IMG/VR virus record: IMGVR_UViG_3300047667_000273
Span: 1 to 32,965 of that record
Strand: one strand, 5' to 3'
DNA: 32,965 bases
Origin: a virus
Shown here: one piece after another, positions 7,244 through 16,149 of the stretch
Numbering within the stretch: the first letter of the stretch is position 1
How the letters are laid out: each line of letters opens with the position of its first letter
Translations under genes and position numbers: made by a program
Notes under the pieces: generated by a model
Database searches by the model: none
What the model was told of the DNA's origin: nothing
The model's input: only the letters and a program-made list of their open reading frames with translations

Positions 7244-7401
7244 AGGCCCGTGTATGGGTGGTAACAAACGACAAGGGTAATGTAGCGGCTGCATACAGTA
7301 ACTACAAGGAAGCCACTAAACATATTGAACACTACGGTGGTGAGTTTACAAAGGTCTTAGTACAGGAGGTATTCATTAGTGAAGACAGAATCAGACGGTA
7401 A
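7240..7401 (+). CDS. 53-aa protein of unknown function
   Basis: The ATG overlaps the preceding stop (ATGA) and the frame ends at TAA 7399-7401. The product begins with strand-like residues (Arg-Val-Trp-Val-Val-Thr-Asn) and has a helix with Tyr/Lys/Glu, followed by another strand. This pattern is common in tiny phage proteins but matches no family I know. Its 3' end overlaps the next gene by 23 bp, and the coding sequence contains the strong Shine-Dalgarno of that gene. Confidence 0.5.
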   Translation: MKARVWVVTNDKGNVAAAYSNYKEATKHIEHYGGEFTKVLVQEVFISEDRIRR

Positions 7402-7729
7402 AGCCACAGCCTACTACGACTTCCCCGAGGGTGCAAAAACTCTACATGACCTAATCAAGCACCGTGGGATGTCCTTTGAGCAAGGTTCAATCTTTTTGGT
7501 AGCTTACAATCTAGGTCATGCTTCTGATGTTGCTTATAATTATGACCTGCCCGAGGGTGCAGAGACACTTAATGATTTGATTGAGTACCGTGAGATGTCC
7601 TTTGGACAAGGTAACATCTTTAAGGCAGCTTACAGGTTAGGTAAGAAAGTTGGTATTGACGACACGTATGACTTGAACAAGATTATTTACTACGCTGAAC
7701 GTATGTTAGCTAACAAGAAAGGAAGCTAA
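7379..7729 (+). CDS. Tandem DUF3310-like protein
   Basis: 116 residues, starting at GTG 7379 eight bases after the near-perfect Shine-Dalgarno AGGAGGT (7364-7370). The sequence contains two copies of one module: residues 13-50 and 55-92 share Tyr-Asp-[Phe/Leu]-Pro-Glu-Gly-Ala, Asp-Leu-Ile, Met-Ser-Phe and a Gln-Gly-[Ser/Asn]-Ile-Phe helix. Only the second copy continues into a Gly-Lys-Lys...Asp-Leu-Asn-Lys-Ile-Ile-Tyr-Tyr segment. The second half resembles the DUF3310 domain (as in T7 gp1.7-type nucleotide kinase proteins), where a G-N-x-[IV]-K-Y helix precedes a D-L-x-K-A-x-x-Y helix. Kinase activity is not shown; the likeness is from memory of the family pattern. Confidence 0.65.
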   Translation: MKTESDGKATAYYDFPEGAKTLHDLIKHRGMSFEQGSIFLVAYNLGHASDVAYNYDLPEGAETLNDLIEYREMSFGQGNIFKAAYRLGKKVGIDDTYDLNKIIYYAERMLANKKGS

Positions 7730-7975
7730 ATGTTTTTACCAATTATCTTAGTATGTAACCTAGCTACAATGGACTTGAGTGTTGACCCACCTATTGCGGA
7801 CTGCCAGAACCTTTACTCAAGACAACTCGCACGTACTCTTTTAGAGTGTCAACAGGACTTGGTAGATAATGGTATACCGCACATGCGAAATGAGTATGGA
7901 GACTACACCCTAATTGTTATTGACTGCCTTGAGGTAGGTATTCCCGCTATTATGGGTGTTATGACATCTGACTAA
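7730..7975 (+). CDS. 81-aa unknown protein with hydrophobic N-terminus and four cysteines
   Basis: The ATG directly follows the previous stop, with AAAGGAAG as ribosome binding site. The first 12 residues are hydrophobic and could be a short signal or anchor. Four cysteines (near residues 9, 25, 40 and 66) are spaced so that disulfides are possible if the protein is exported, but there is no clear cleavage site. No known family. Confidence 0.5.
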   Translation: MFLPIILVCNLATMDLSVDPPIADCQNLYSRQLARTLLECQQDLVDNGIPHMRNEYGDYTLIVIDCLEVGIPAIMGVMTSD

Positions 7976-8001
7976 CCCAGTTACAGTAGGAGATTAAGGG
8001 T

Positions 8002-8169
8002 ATGAACAAAGTATATTTAGTCTGGTGGAAGTGCCCTTACCACGGAGATAAACACGTAGAAAAAGTGTATCTTACTAAAGAAGACTCACTAGCATACGTG
8101 GAGAATGAACTTTCACATGGTTGTAACAATCGAGAAGATTACTCACTAGAGTTAATAAGTGTAGGGTAA
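8002..8169 (+). CDS. 55-aa protein, last gene of the plus-strand operon
   Basis: ATG 8002 is preceded by AGTAGGAGATTAAGG (7986-8000); the frame ends at TAA 8167-8169. The product is Trp/Tyr-rich at its start, with a Lys-Cys-Pro-Tyr-His-Gly segment and another Cys near residue 41, so metal binding is conceivable but unproven. It ends 23 bp before a bidirectional terminator, which marks it as the operon's last gene. Function unknown. Confidence 0.5.
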   Translation: MNKVYLVWWKCPYHGDKHVEKVYLTKEDSLAYVENELSHGCNNREDYSLELISVG

Positions 8170-8192
8170 CAAACCCAACCATTAAACAAAAA

Positions 8193-8226
8193 GAAGCCCC
8201 CTTGGTTCACACCTTGGGGGCTTTTT
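8193..8226. terminator. Bidirectional rho-independent terminator
   Basis: GAAGCCCCC and GGGGGCTTTTTC form a GC-rich 8-bp stem (AAGCCCCC/GGGGGCTT). An inner TT/TT mismatch, two more GG/CC pairs and a small TTCACA loop follow. The 3' side runs into CTTTTTCT for the plus strand, and the A-rich 5' side (AAACAAAAAGAAG) gives a U-tract for minus-strand transcripts. It lies exactly between the converging early and late operons. Confidence 0.85.
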
Positions 8227-8475
8227 CTATTTCTTTACTGCACCGGAGCTAGTTCTTCGGAAGCTTCTATTAGAGGACTTAGACTTAACACTCAGGTTTG
8301 ACCTAGAGTTGTTGTTGGCGTTATTGTCTTTATGGTCTACGTCCTTCCCATCACCTTTGCGAACTCTGCCTTCCCTTGCTAAGGTGCGCCTAGCTGCATT
8401 ACGAGAGGCTCTCTTCTTTTTCTGCTCAGGTCTTGAGTGGTAACTGGCATACTCTTTCTTGTAGTCTCTAGGCAT
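8227..8475 (-). CDS. Small HNH-type endonuclease
   Basis: I use ATG 8475, five bases after GGAGGG, and not the longer frame reaching 8547, because the shorter form overlaps the o-spanin-like gene by only 8 bp. The 82-residue product is very Arg/Lys-rich. It carries Asp-Val-Asp-His-Lys-Asp, a stretch of Asn residues, Asn-Leu and a Ser-Ser-Asn-Arg end, which is the compact His-Asn-Asn pattern of small phage HNH nucleases. In this family it cuts DNA, and such genes may act in packaging or as homing nucleases. It is the last gene of the late operon and ends at the shared terminator. Confidence 0.65.
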   Translation of the reverse strand: MPRDYKKEYASYHSRPEQKKKRASRNAARRTLAREGRVRKGDGKDVDHKDNNANNNSRSNLSVKSKSSNRSFRRTSSGAVKK

Positions 8476-8686
8476 CACACCCTCCGTCATAACCCAGAAT
8501 AACTTTAGTTCCTGTGAGAATGACACTATCTGGTGTGCTCTCCCCATGATTAACTAGTGCGTCAGCCAGTTCGTCTATCGGAGTACGGAGGCCTTCACAG
8601 AAAGCATTAGTTGTTGGCACCTTGCCTAACACCGAGCAGCCTGAGAGCATCAGTGACACTAGAAGGAGAGTTACGAATGGCTTCAT
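8468..8686 (-). CDS. Putative outer-membrane spanin lipoprotein (Rz1-like)
   Basis: 72 residues. A Lys followed by a hydrophobic run ends in the lipobox Leu14-Ser-Gly-Cys17, so the mature protein should be lipid-anchored. The short periplasmic part contains Phe-Cys-x4-Thr-Pro-Ile and ends in Gly-Gly-Cys-Asp-Ala. A conserved Cys/Pro-Ile segment is seen in Rz1-like proteins as I know them. Its 5' 80 bp overlap the 3' end of the adjacent membrane protein gene in another frame, the usual nested arrangement of o-spanin and i-spanin genes. It would join inner and outer membranes during the last step of lysis. Start sites with strong ribosome binding are not obvious. Confidence 0.7.
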   Translation of the reverse strand: MKPFVTLLLVSLMLSGCSVLGKVPTTNAFCEGLRTPIDELADALVNHGESTPDSVILTGTKVILGYDGGCDA

Positions 8687-8846
8687 CTATTTCACTTCTC
8701 TTTTCTATCTCTTTGCCAAGCTGTTCTACTTCAATAACAGACCTCTCTGCGTTACGGATATAGTTTAGGCCAAGGAAGATTAAGCCACCAGCTAGTAGTC
8801 CACCAGCTAGTACCTTAAAGACTTGGCTTGAGAGGAAGCTTAACAT
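8607..8846 (-). CDS. Putative inner-membrane spanin (Rz-like)
   Basis: 79 residues: an N-terminal transmembrane segment (about residues 8-29, Gly/Leu/Ile-rich), then Asn-Tyr-Ile-Arg and a charged Glu/Lys/Arg-rich stretch likely to form a coiled coil (residues 32-58). This single-pass type II topology with periplasmic coiled coil is that of i-spanins, and the overlap with a lipoprotein gene supports the call. The start overlaps the stop of the giant internal virion gene by one base (TAATG). It lies about 20 kb away from the holin and endolysin. Confidence 0.7.
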   Translation of the reverse strand: MLSFLSSQVFKVLAGGLLAGGLIFLGLNYIRNAERSVIEVEQLGKEIEKRSEIDEAIRNSPSSVTDALRLLGVRQGANN

Positions 8847-11494
8847 TAGTCAGCCCTCGGTGGTCTTTGGGCTATAGGCCTACTGCTTGGACGAGAGCTT
8901 GAGGAAGGCGCTAGGCTGGCAGGGCTAGAAGACCTAGGTGGTCTTGCTGCTACAACTCTACCTGAAGAGTCAGCATTAGGCCTTGTAGAGGGTCTACCAG
9001 ATAACAGTGGTGCTAGAGCAGACATAATCTCGTCGTCAGTCCAGCTACCACCGGTTAGTGTATTAATAGCATCCCGGATTTCTGTTGTGTTTTGAGCCCT
9101 TTCTTGAGCAGAAGGTAGTGGTGCGTCTTGTCTCTCTCTAGTTTCGTCTACAGGTGGAGGTAGTTGAGCAGAAGCGTCTGGGTCGTCAAAGTCAACAAGG
9201 TTCTGGCCTTGGCCTTCACCCTCGTCCCACTCAGCAGACACTACACCGTCACCACCGGTAAGCGACTCCAGAATAAGAGTTACTGTAGCATCATCGTAGG
9301 TAGTATCACCTCTGCTAATAGAACCACCAGTAGAGGCGGAAAGATCAGCACGAGGAATAGTGCCAGTAGCAATCATTGATTGCACTTCAGCAATACTCAT
9401 ACCACCGTAGCTATCGTTGTCGTAGTTCCAAGAGCGTCTTTCACCCATGTCAATGTGTAAGATACCGTTGCCAAGACCAAAGCCTTGGAAACCTACGGCA
9501 GTAGCATCCCTTACAAGTTGTAGGCGTTCTTCGTTGGACATACCAGAGATATCAATATCGATGGCATCACCGTGGAAGTGTCTGCTACCCGGTGTGTTAG
9601 ACTCTCTGCTCGTACCAGCTTGAGCTAGTGCGTCGTTGAGAACAAGGTTTCTACCGAACCTTTCCTGTAGTGCTGTAAATGGACCAGAGAGTACTCTAGA
9701 CATATTCTCTACAGCTTCTGGTCTAGTCATTGTAGACAGGTTACCATTGTCTGATGTAACAGCTACGTAGTTACCGCTAGAGTGAGTGAACACACCGGGT
9801 GCCAACTCAGTAGTATTAGCTGGTTGCTCAAAGGAAACTACTGGGCTAACCACGGCAGGGATTTCTTGACTAAGGCCGGGGTTAGGTGCAACCTCAGGGT
9901 AAACCCTACTGTTTACGTCAGCAGTAATTTCTGCAATTAGGCTAGAGCCAAGAGCCGATTGTCTCCGAGTGGCACCAAGAATATCCATCTTAGAGTTAAG
10001 TCTGTCAAGGACTGTTTGTTCAGCCGTATCTAGTCTACGTGATCCAACATCACTCTCAGCGTCAACTATGCTGGGGGTAAAGAGAAACTCAAAGTCTCCA
10101 TCAGCATTTACTTCAATTCTACCACCAGCAGTCAAGGCAGCATCAATGACACGCTCTGCGTCAGCAGTCATGTCACTCATAATAGCTGAGTTAAGGTTTA
10201 TCTTGTCCTCTTCATCTAGGTCATTTGGTAGACCAAGCAACGCAGTGTAGACACTAGGTGCATAAGCTCCAGTACTACGGTCCATAAGTGTAGCGAGGTT
10301 CTCTAGTACCCCACCCAGTTGCTCACGAGACTGTGGTGTGTCAGGTACAGTACCGTTACCAAAGTCACGTAGTAGACCTATAGTTGTTTGTGTTGTGCTT
10401 TCCACTTCGTCTATGGTTAGAGTACGAAGGTCTACAGGTCCACCTAGGATACGAGACATGGCCTGTACAAGATCAGTGTCAAAACCAGTGGAGCTTCTAA
10501 GAGCTTCTGCTGTCTGTGGGTCCAACCCAACAAACCAAGCCCGTAGAGGGATCAGGTGACCAAAGTTATTGTCAATTAGAGCTTGGTTAAACCCAAGGGT
10601 CTCCGAGTCTACTTGTCTTTGAAGGAGTTCTGTAGGGTCTACACCGTCAGCAATCTCAGTAACAGTACTTCTTAGTGAGCCAAAGATGTTGCTAGTATAA
10701 GCATCAGTAGGAACCTGTAGGTTTTGGAAACCAAGGTCATTTGTTAAGCTGTTAGTGTGTGCAGCTAGAATAGCCCTTTCAATCTGTGGGCCAATGGCTC
10801 CAACATTATTTCTATTCAGTGTAAGACCACCGGGAAATAACCCAGCTAGAGTGCCTGACTCATCCATAGCAATAATGTCTACTGGTGTACCACTAGATGC
10901 TAGTTGTTGGTAAGCTTGTGTGAGTAGGCCAGCGGCTACATTAGCTGAAGACGAGACAGATGTACTAACTTGGCCCCATACTGCGTCAGACGTAGACCCG
11001 TCACGAACCATACGGTCAAGCTGGGCAATCTCTTGTTGTGTATTAAAGTAAGCCCCAGTTATAGCAATTTCCTGTGCTTGAGGGTTATCTGGGTTGTTTA
11101 CAATTGCCCTGTTTCTGGCGTTGATACCCTCTGGTGATGCAGTCCAAGCAGCCTCACTGTCTCTTCGTGCATTTAATTCAGCGAACTCTGAACCACCGAA
11201 GTCGTTGAAATCGTCCTGTGCCCTAGAGCCATTACTGGGTGAGTACCTTGCAAATCTTCGTATGTCTTCTGGGGAAGAGCTAGTAGGTGTCCACCCCTCG
11301 TTACCAGTAGAAGAAGCAAAGTTACTAATAGCACGGTCGTACCTTGCATCAGCGTTATTAGCTTCTTCAGAACTACCACCACTAGAGCCACCAAAGACAC
11401 CAGCTAGAACAGTTTGTACTGCTGCAAAGTCTGAGGTTTGTTGTTGTGGTTGCTCAAATGCAACAGTACTAGTTAGTGTTGGGTTAAGAGCCAT
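8846..11494 (-). CDS. Internal virion protein with M15-type peptidase domain
   Basis: 882 residues. The N-terminal 600 residues are Ala/Ser/Thr/Asn-rich without a recognisable domain. At about residues 560-700 there is a zinc peptidase block: Ser637-Arg-His639-x2-Gly642-x-Ala644-x-Asp646 and Leu679-His680-Ile-Asp682. This matches the M15/LAS peptidoglycan-peptidase pattern H-x2-G-x-A-x-D plus H-x-D. A Pro/Ser/Arg-rich, probably disordered tail follows. The gene follows a 1551-aa virion gene with a 1-bp overlap (TAATG), in the position of the T7 gp14/15/16 set. It most likely helps the tail open the peptidoglycan during DNA entry. Cutting of cross-links by an M15 domain, not a transglycosylase, would differ from T7. 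Confidence 0.8.
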   Translation of the reverse strand: MALNPTLTSTVAFEQPQQQTSDFAAVQTVLAGVFGGSSGGSSEEANNADARYDRAISNFASSTGNEGWTPTSSSPEDIRRFARYSPSNGSRAQDDFNDFGGSEFAELNARRDSEAAWTASPEGINARNRAIVNNPDNPQAQEIAITGAYFNTQQEIAQLDRMVRDGSTSDAVWGQVSTSVSSSANVAAGLLTQAYQQLASSGTPVDIIAMDESGTLAGLFPGGLTLNRNNVGAIGPQIERAILAAHTNSLTNDLGFQNLQVPTDAYTSNIFGSLRSTVTEIADGVDPTELLQRQVDSETLGFNQALIDNNFGHLIPLRAWFVGLDPQTAEALRSSTGFDTDLVQAMSRILGGPVDLRTLTIDEVESTTQTTIGLLRDFGNGTVPDTPQSREQLGGVLENLATLMDRSTGAYAPSVYTALLGLPNDLDEEDKINLNSAIMSDMTADAERVIDAALTAGGRIEVNADGDFEFLFTPSIVDAESDVGSRRLDTAEQTVLDRLNSKMDILGATRRQSALGSSLIAEITADVNSRVYPEVAPNPGLSQEIPAVVSPVVSFEQPANTTELAPGVFTHSSGNYVAVTSDNGNLSTMTRPEAVENMSRVLSGPFTALQERFGRNLVLNDALAQAGTSRESNTPGSRHFHGDAIDIDISGMSNEERLQLVRDATAVGFQGFGLGNGILHIDMGERRSWNYDNDSYGGMSIAEVQSMIATGTIPRADLSASTGGSISRGDTTYDDATVTLILESLTGGDGVVSAEWDEGEGQGQNLVDFDDPDASAQLPPPVDETRERQDAPLPSAQERAQNTTEIRDAINTLTGGSWTDDEIMSALAPLLSGRPSTRPNADSSGRVVAARPPRSSSPASLAPSSSSRPSSRPIAQRPPRAD

Positions 11495-14400
11495 TAGTCT
11501 GATATTCCTTCATTGAGGCCTCTACGGGCCATGTCTAGGGCCATTGACTCTACGAGTGTACCCGTACCGTCAAAGACTAATCTTTCTACACGATCTCTCT
11601 CGTATGGTTCTAGTACACCGTACATAGTGGAGATAACTAGCCTAAGCTCATTTACCCTGTCGTAGTCACCACGTCTGTAGGCTGTGTTGATTTCAGTATA
11701 GACACCAGAAATACTTCTTGCATGTTGGTCAAAGAAGAACCTATCAATCTGCATCTGTGTCATATGGCGGTAGGCTGAGTCAACTGACTCAAGCGGTAGA
11801 CCAAAGGCTAAGAATACTGCCTCAGTGAAGTTAAGGCCTAGGTCTAGTGGTTGCCCTCTTCTAGACAAGTAGTCACCATAACGAGCAGCAATAATACCGT
11901 TGTAAGTATTGTTACCAGAGGACGTCAGACGAGCAAGGTCAACCAACCCTACGTTTATATCTTCCCAAGTACCTGAGGTACTGGCTTCTGCCAGACCCCA
12001 AAGGGCACTAATAGCACTAGACGTAAACTCACCAGAAGGACCACCAAGGTTGGTAAATACATTCTCCTGAGCCATCTCCTGCATCTTACGGAAGATACCA
12101 TCTGCTGAAGACAATCGAGTACTAACTGCTGTATCAGTTTCAAGGACTAAGGACAGGATACCGTCAAGCAAACCCTTACGGGCAAACCTGTAGGCGTCTT
12201 CATTAACCGGTACACCATAGTGTGACTCAAGCCTGTCCATGACAAAAGCAGTAGCACCAGTAGAGGCACCACCAAAGATTGCTAAGTGTGTTGCAGCCAG
12301 TCTTGCTTTCTCAGCTTTAGTCAGTACAGCCTTACCACCCTTCATTGTACCAGCAAAGATAGCTTCGTTGATACGAAGTGAGTAAGTCATAAACTGGAAG
12401 AATGGGATTTGCTCGTAGCCTTGGCGTGAAGCGTGGGTCATAGCTTGAGTAAGCTTCTGGTCGTTCCAAGTCATCCAACGTCTGGCATGTTCCAGATTGT
12501 CAAAGTTACCAAACTCATCAAGGTACTGAAGGTAAGATGTATTGAATGAGGAGATACGAGCAATAAGCTCACCCTCTCTAAAGAACATCTGTCCTTTGTC
12601 TACAACACCTCTAGCTCCTCTAAGCATAGCGTTGGTAGCCGTGTTAGAGTAGAAGCTTTCCTGTACTGAGTTCTCAGCAACATTAGCATCAACCACTGCT
12701 CTACCAGAGTTCCTTAGCATATCAACCATGTGCTCAAACTGGTCTGGAGTCAAACCAGAGACAGGTTGCATGGCCTTACCAAGTCTACGGATAACAGCAG
12801 GGTGTCCGTTAGCTAGTGCAAAACGCATAGCTGGGTACATTGCAGTACCTTGCATACCTTTAACACCACCAACAGCCATAATGTTTACAGACTGGATACC
12901 CTGCATGTAAAGCTGGCTTACGTTAAACATACCCAAGTAGGCATTAAAGACAAGACCACGCATAGCTGTGATCGGGTCACTAGACTGCCTGTCTGCCCAC
13001 CTAGCTGTCTTGTCAAAACCCTTCTCGTAGAACCCATTAGCTACACCACGCATCATGCTATTCCAGCTACTGACAAGTACACTGTCTTTACGCATACGGA
13101 AACGTAGGCGCTCAAGCTCTAGTTGAAGCTTGGCACCAGATGTGGCATCAGTACCACCAGAACCAGTGGTGTTAATTCTTACTTCCTCAAGCTGTTGTCT
13201 CAGAGGAAGATTAGCAAATCTAGTCTGGGCAGCCTTGTCACTGCCACGCATGTTGTCCAGTAACTTAGCATCATCAGCAGCAAGGATTAGACCTTGGCCT
13301 GCACGGATACGGTAAGCCTGCTCAGTAGCACTAATAAGTGAAGACACATAGGCACCTTCAATTGACTCCTGTGCTGGCCTAGTTGTTACTGTTCTGCCAC
13401 CATAACCTATAAGTGGTGTTGTACCACGACCACCTCTTTGGAAGCCAACAATAACTTGGTCACCATGTGTGAGGCCGGGGTTAAAAGCATCATCAAGTTT
13501 AGTGTAGTCTTCTAGTCTTTCCCCCTCTGCTACGTTATCAAACTTAGTTCTTAAGTCTAACCCACGATCAGAAGCAAATTCAATTAGGTCGTCTACTGTT
13601 TCAATGTCAATACTAAACTCAGAGTTTTCTTGTATGGCACGAAGAAGTGCTTTGTTCTTGGTGTAGCCTCTAAGACCATTAAGAACAGCATCACCATCTT
13701 TGTAGCTACCTAGAGTACCTTTACCCACGACCTCTTCAATGGCGTCAATGATATTATTGATCTGCTCTTTAGCTTTCTCAATCTCCTCACGAGTACGTCC
13801 GACCATCATTGTACGTGGTGGGAGTTCTCTAACTGACCCATCAGCGTAAGTCTTTGTACGTCTTTGCTTTAGAATATGCTGCATCTCGTTAAGCATGTAG
13901 ACCCTGTGGCCACCTGAGTTACGTGGTGCAATGTCGTTGTGGTACAGCCTACGTATCTCTGGGGAAGAGGAAGTCATAAACTGGTAGTCGCCCGGTACAC
14001 CCTCACCGTCTAGGCTACGGTACAAAGCTTGTCCCTCAGGAACTGTCGAGAGAGGAACAGCCTCATTAGCTAGGTCGTCCCACACCATAATTTCTGGTAC
14101 TCGGTCACCTCTAGCAGCAGCACCCTCAGTTGCTTCAGCAAGAACACCAGAACGAGTCTGGGGTACAACTACTACGTTAGCATTGCCACCCACACGCATA
14201 ACAGAAGCTCTAGCGTTAACCAGAGACTTGAACTGTGTGTCTACCGTAACCAAACGCTCAACGTCTAGTTGTTCTTGTGTACTTAGGTACAGGTCTACCT
14301 GTTTCTGGGTAGGACTCTTGTTAAATCGTTTATAGAAGTTACTCTTCCACTGGGCTACTGTGTAAGCTTCTTTAGTAACACTGGCAGCCATCTCGTCAAA

Positions 14401-16149
14401 CATCTCAAAGGTCTCATTGATCTGTCTATTAGACATACCTCTTTGCAAGCTCTTAGCTGTACGGGATACTTCCTTAAGAGCAAGAGAACGAGCAGACTCA
14501 CCACTAAACAAAGCACTCGTAATGTGTGGGTCACCCTGAGCTAGAGGTGAACCATGTCTAGCAATAGCACTTAGACCAAGTGCGTTTTCATCTGTCCTAG
14601 CGTAGAAAGCTAAGTCGCCTAGGTCACCAGACACACCAAACTCTCTCAGACCACTGAGGTTAGTAGGCATGTTGTGTGTAATCTCGTAGGCCCATTGGTT
14701 AGGGCCGACAAGTACGACATCAGCACCATAGGGGGCTGCTTTACGTGCCCCTACTTCTGTCTTAAAATAAGTACCGTTTGACTTACCCATACGGTCAACG
14801 ACAAGAAGGTTATCAAATGCAGACACACCACGTCGTCCTGCGCGAGGTAACACCACGTCAGTCTCAATAAATCTACCAGCACCTGAAGCGCGCATATCTC
14901 TTGTTCGTTCAGCAACTACTCTTGCACGAATAGGTTCTAGAAGATTATTGTCAAAGACCTGACCAGACTGTATTCTAATCTCAGACAGTCTATCGAGTAC
15001 ACGAGAGGACTCCTCAAAGGAGCGAGAAGCACCAGCATCAGGTGCAGACCAGTAGCCCCCACGCTCTGAGGTAGGTGTGCTGATACCAGCTTGAGTGTGG
15101 TTACTTAGTCTACCAGAGAAAGTAGAGGGGTCATCCATAATGACAGCCCCATTAAATACCTCGTCTGATACTGCTCTATTTGGGTTGAAGAAGTTAATAG
15201 CAGACAATGAGTCTGAGGTAGCGTCCCTAATAGAGGTAACAACACTACGCTGTTGAAGCCCTGTGGAAGGCGTGGAGAGAACCTCAGCTACATCAGCTAC
15301 TAATTCTGTGGTGGCAGTAGGTGAGGTAACTGTACGGGTAGCTGCTCTACGGGCCGCACGTACCGCTGAAGGGGCTAGGTCTAGGGTACCCAGCATAAAT
15401 ATGTCAAGGTAGCCCAGAGTGTCCTCTAGGGCGGCCTCAGGGCTATGAATACCATTACCTAAGTAGCTTAGGAATGTGCCAAGGTAGAAACGATTATTCT
15501 CTGATACAAAACCTGCATCTGAGGCTTGAGCCAGAATGTCTTGGAACCCTTCCTCAAAGTCGTCAGCACTAACACCGGGCTGCATAAGAGTTTCAAACTC
15601 TAGTGTAAGCCTACGGTATGTTACGTTATGCACTGAAGCGAATGGGTCAAGTAAGATTTCAGCAAAGTCAGGGATACCACTCAAGAAGCCTGTGTCTAGG
15701 CCAACCTGCTCGGCAATCATCTCGCTTGCTGTAAAGAGCTTAAGCACTCTGTCTTCTAAGAAGTCTGTAGCACCGGGTGTACCAGTGCTCATCATACTAA
15801 TCGTTGAAGGTGGTAGGAAACGAGTCCAAGTACCAATCTCCTGTAGGTTAGCAATATCAGTGAGAAGAGCATTTTCCTCTGGGCTACCACCCTCTGTGGC
15901 CATAGCCTCCTGAGTAGCTGCTGCTAGATTTCCGTTTACAATTGTCTGAGCACCATTACTCAACTCAGAGGTCATGTTGTTCTGGACCATTACAGCGGCG
16001 GTGCTAAGGTCTGTGTTATTAGACACAGCATAGAAATTAACATCTCTGTCAATCTCTGCTGGAGTAGCAGGAATAGGTGTTGGCTCAGGTAGAGAGAATG
16101 GTTCTTGCTCTACTGCTTCTGGCTCTAGGTCAAAAACTCCTTTAGCCAT
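11494..16149 (-). CDS. Giant internal virion (DNA ejection) protein
   Basis: 1551 residues, the largest gene in the window. The N-terminus is Pro/Glu-rich; most of the rest is mixed alpha/beta with long stretches without motifs I can name. A hydrophobic segment around residue 1290 (Ala/Gly/Phe/Val-rich) may insert in membranes. Size and place between a T7 gp14-like gene and an 882-aa protein with a cell-wall peptidase argue for a gp15/gp16-type ejection protein stored in the capsid and released with the DNA. I see no lytic transglycosylase signature, unlike T7 gp16. Stop and next start overlap by one base (TAATG). Confidence 0.7.
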   Translation of the reverse strand: MAKGVFDLEPEAVEQEPFSLPEPTPIPATPAEIDRDVNFYAVSNNTDLSTAAVMVQNNMTSELSNGAQTIVNGNLAAATQEAMATEGGSPEENALLTDIANLQEIGTWTRFLPPSTISMMSTGTPGATDFLEDRVLKLFTASEMIAEQVGLDTGFLSGIPDFAEILLDPFASVHNVTYRRLTLEFETLMQPGVSADDFEEGFQDILAQASDAGFVSENNRFYLGTFLSYLGNGIHSPEAALEDTLGYLDIFMLGTLDLAPSAVRAARRAATRTVTSPTATTELVADVAEVLSTPSTGLQQRSVVTSIRDATSDSLSAINFFNPNRAVSDEVFNGAVIMDDPSTFSGRLSNHTQAGISTPTSERGGYWSAPDAGASRSFEESSRVLDRLSEIRIQSGQVFDNNLLEPIRARVVAERTRDMRASGAGRFIETDVVLPRAGRRGVSAFDNLLVVDRMGKSNGTYFKTEVGARKAAPYGADVVLVGPNQWAYEITHNMPTNLSGLREFGVSGDLGDLAFYARTDENALGLSAIARHGSPLAQGDPHITSALFSGESARSLALKEVSRTAKSLQRGMSNRQINETFEMFDEMAASVTKEAYTVAQWKSNFYKRFNKSPTQKQVDLYLSTQEQLDVERLVTVDTQFKSLVNARASVMRVGGNANVVVVPQTRSGVLAEATEGAAARGDRVPEIMVWDDLANEAVPLSTVPEGQALYRSLDGEGVPGDYQFMTSSSPEIRRLYHNDIAPRNSGGHRVYMLNEMQHILKQRRTKTYADGSVRELPPRTMMVGRTREEIEKAKEQINNIIDAIEEVVGKGTLGSYKDGDAVLNGLRGYTKNKALLRAIQENSEFSIDIETVDDLIEFASDRGLDLRTKFDNVAEGERLEDYTKLDDAFNPGLTHGDQVIVGFQRGGRGTTPLIGYGGRTVTTRPAQESIEGAYVSSLISATEQAYRIRAGQGLILAADDAKLLDNMRGSDKAAQTRFANLPLRQQLEEVRINTTGSGGTDATSGAKLQLELERLRFRMRKDSVLVSSWNSMMRGVANGFYEKGFDKTARWADRQSSDPITAMRGLVFNAYLGMFNVSQLYMQGIQSVNIMAVGGVKGMQGTAMYPAMRFALANGHPAVIRRLGKAMQPVSGLTPDQFEHMVDMLRNSGRAVVDANVAENSVQESFYSNTATNAMLRGARGVVDKGQMFFREGELIARISSFNTSYLQYLDEFGNFDNLEHARRWMTWNDQKLTQAMTHASRQGYEQIPFFQFMTYSLRINEAIFAGTMKGGKAVLTKAEKARLAATHLAIFGGASTGATAFVMDRLESHYGVPVNEDAYRFARKGLLDGILSLVLETDTAVSTRLSSADGIFRKMQEMAQENVFTNLGGPSGEFTSSAISALWGLAEASTSGTWEDINVGLVDLARLTSSGNNTYNGIIAARYGDYLSRRGQPLDLGLNFTEAVFLAFGLPLESVDSAYRHMTQMQIDRFFFDQHARSISGVYTEINTAYRRGDYDRVNELRLVISTMYGVLEPYERDRVERLVFDGTGTLVESMALDMARRGLNEGISD

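Noticed and set aside
8227-8547. Longer start for the HNH gene at 8547
   Set aside because: It would overlap the o-spanin-like gene by 80 bp and lacks a ribosome binding site, whereas ATG 8475 follows GGAGGG.
11955-16149. Several 60-125 codon frames opposite or within the giant virion gene
   Set aside because: They show no independent start signals and are covered by a single long frame with consistent codon use.
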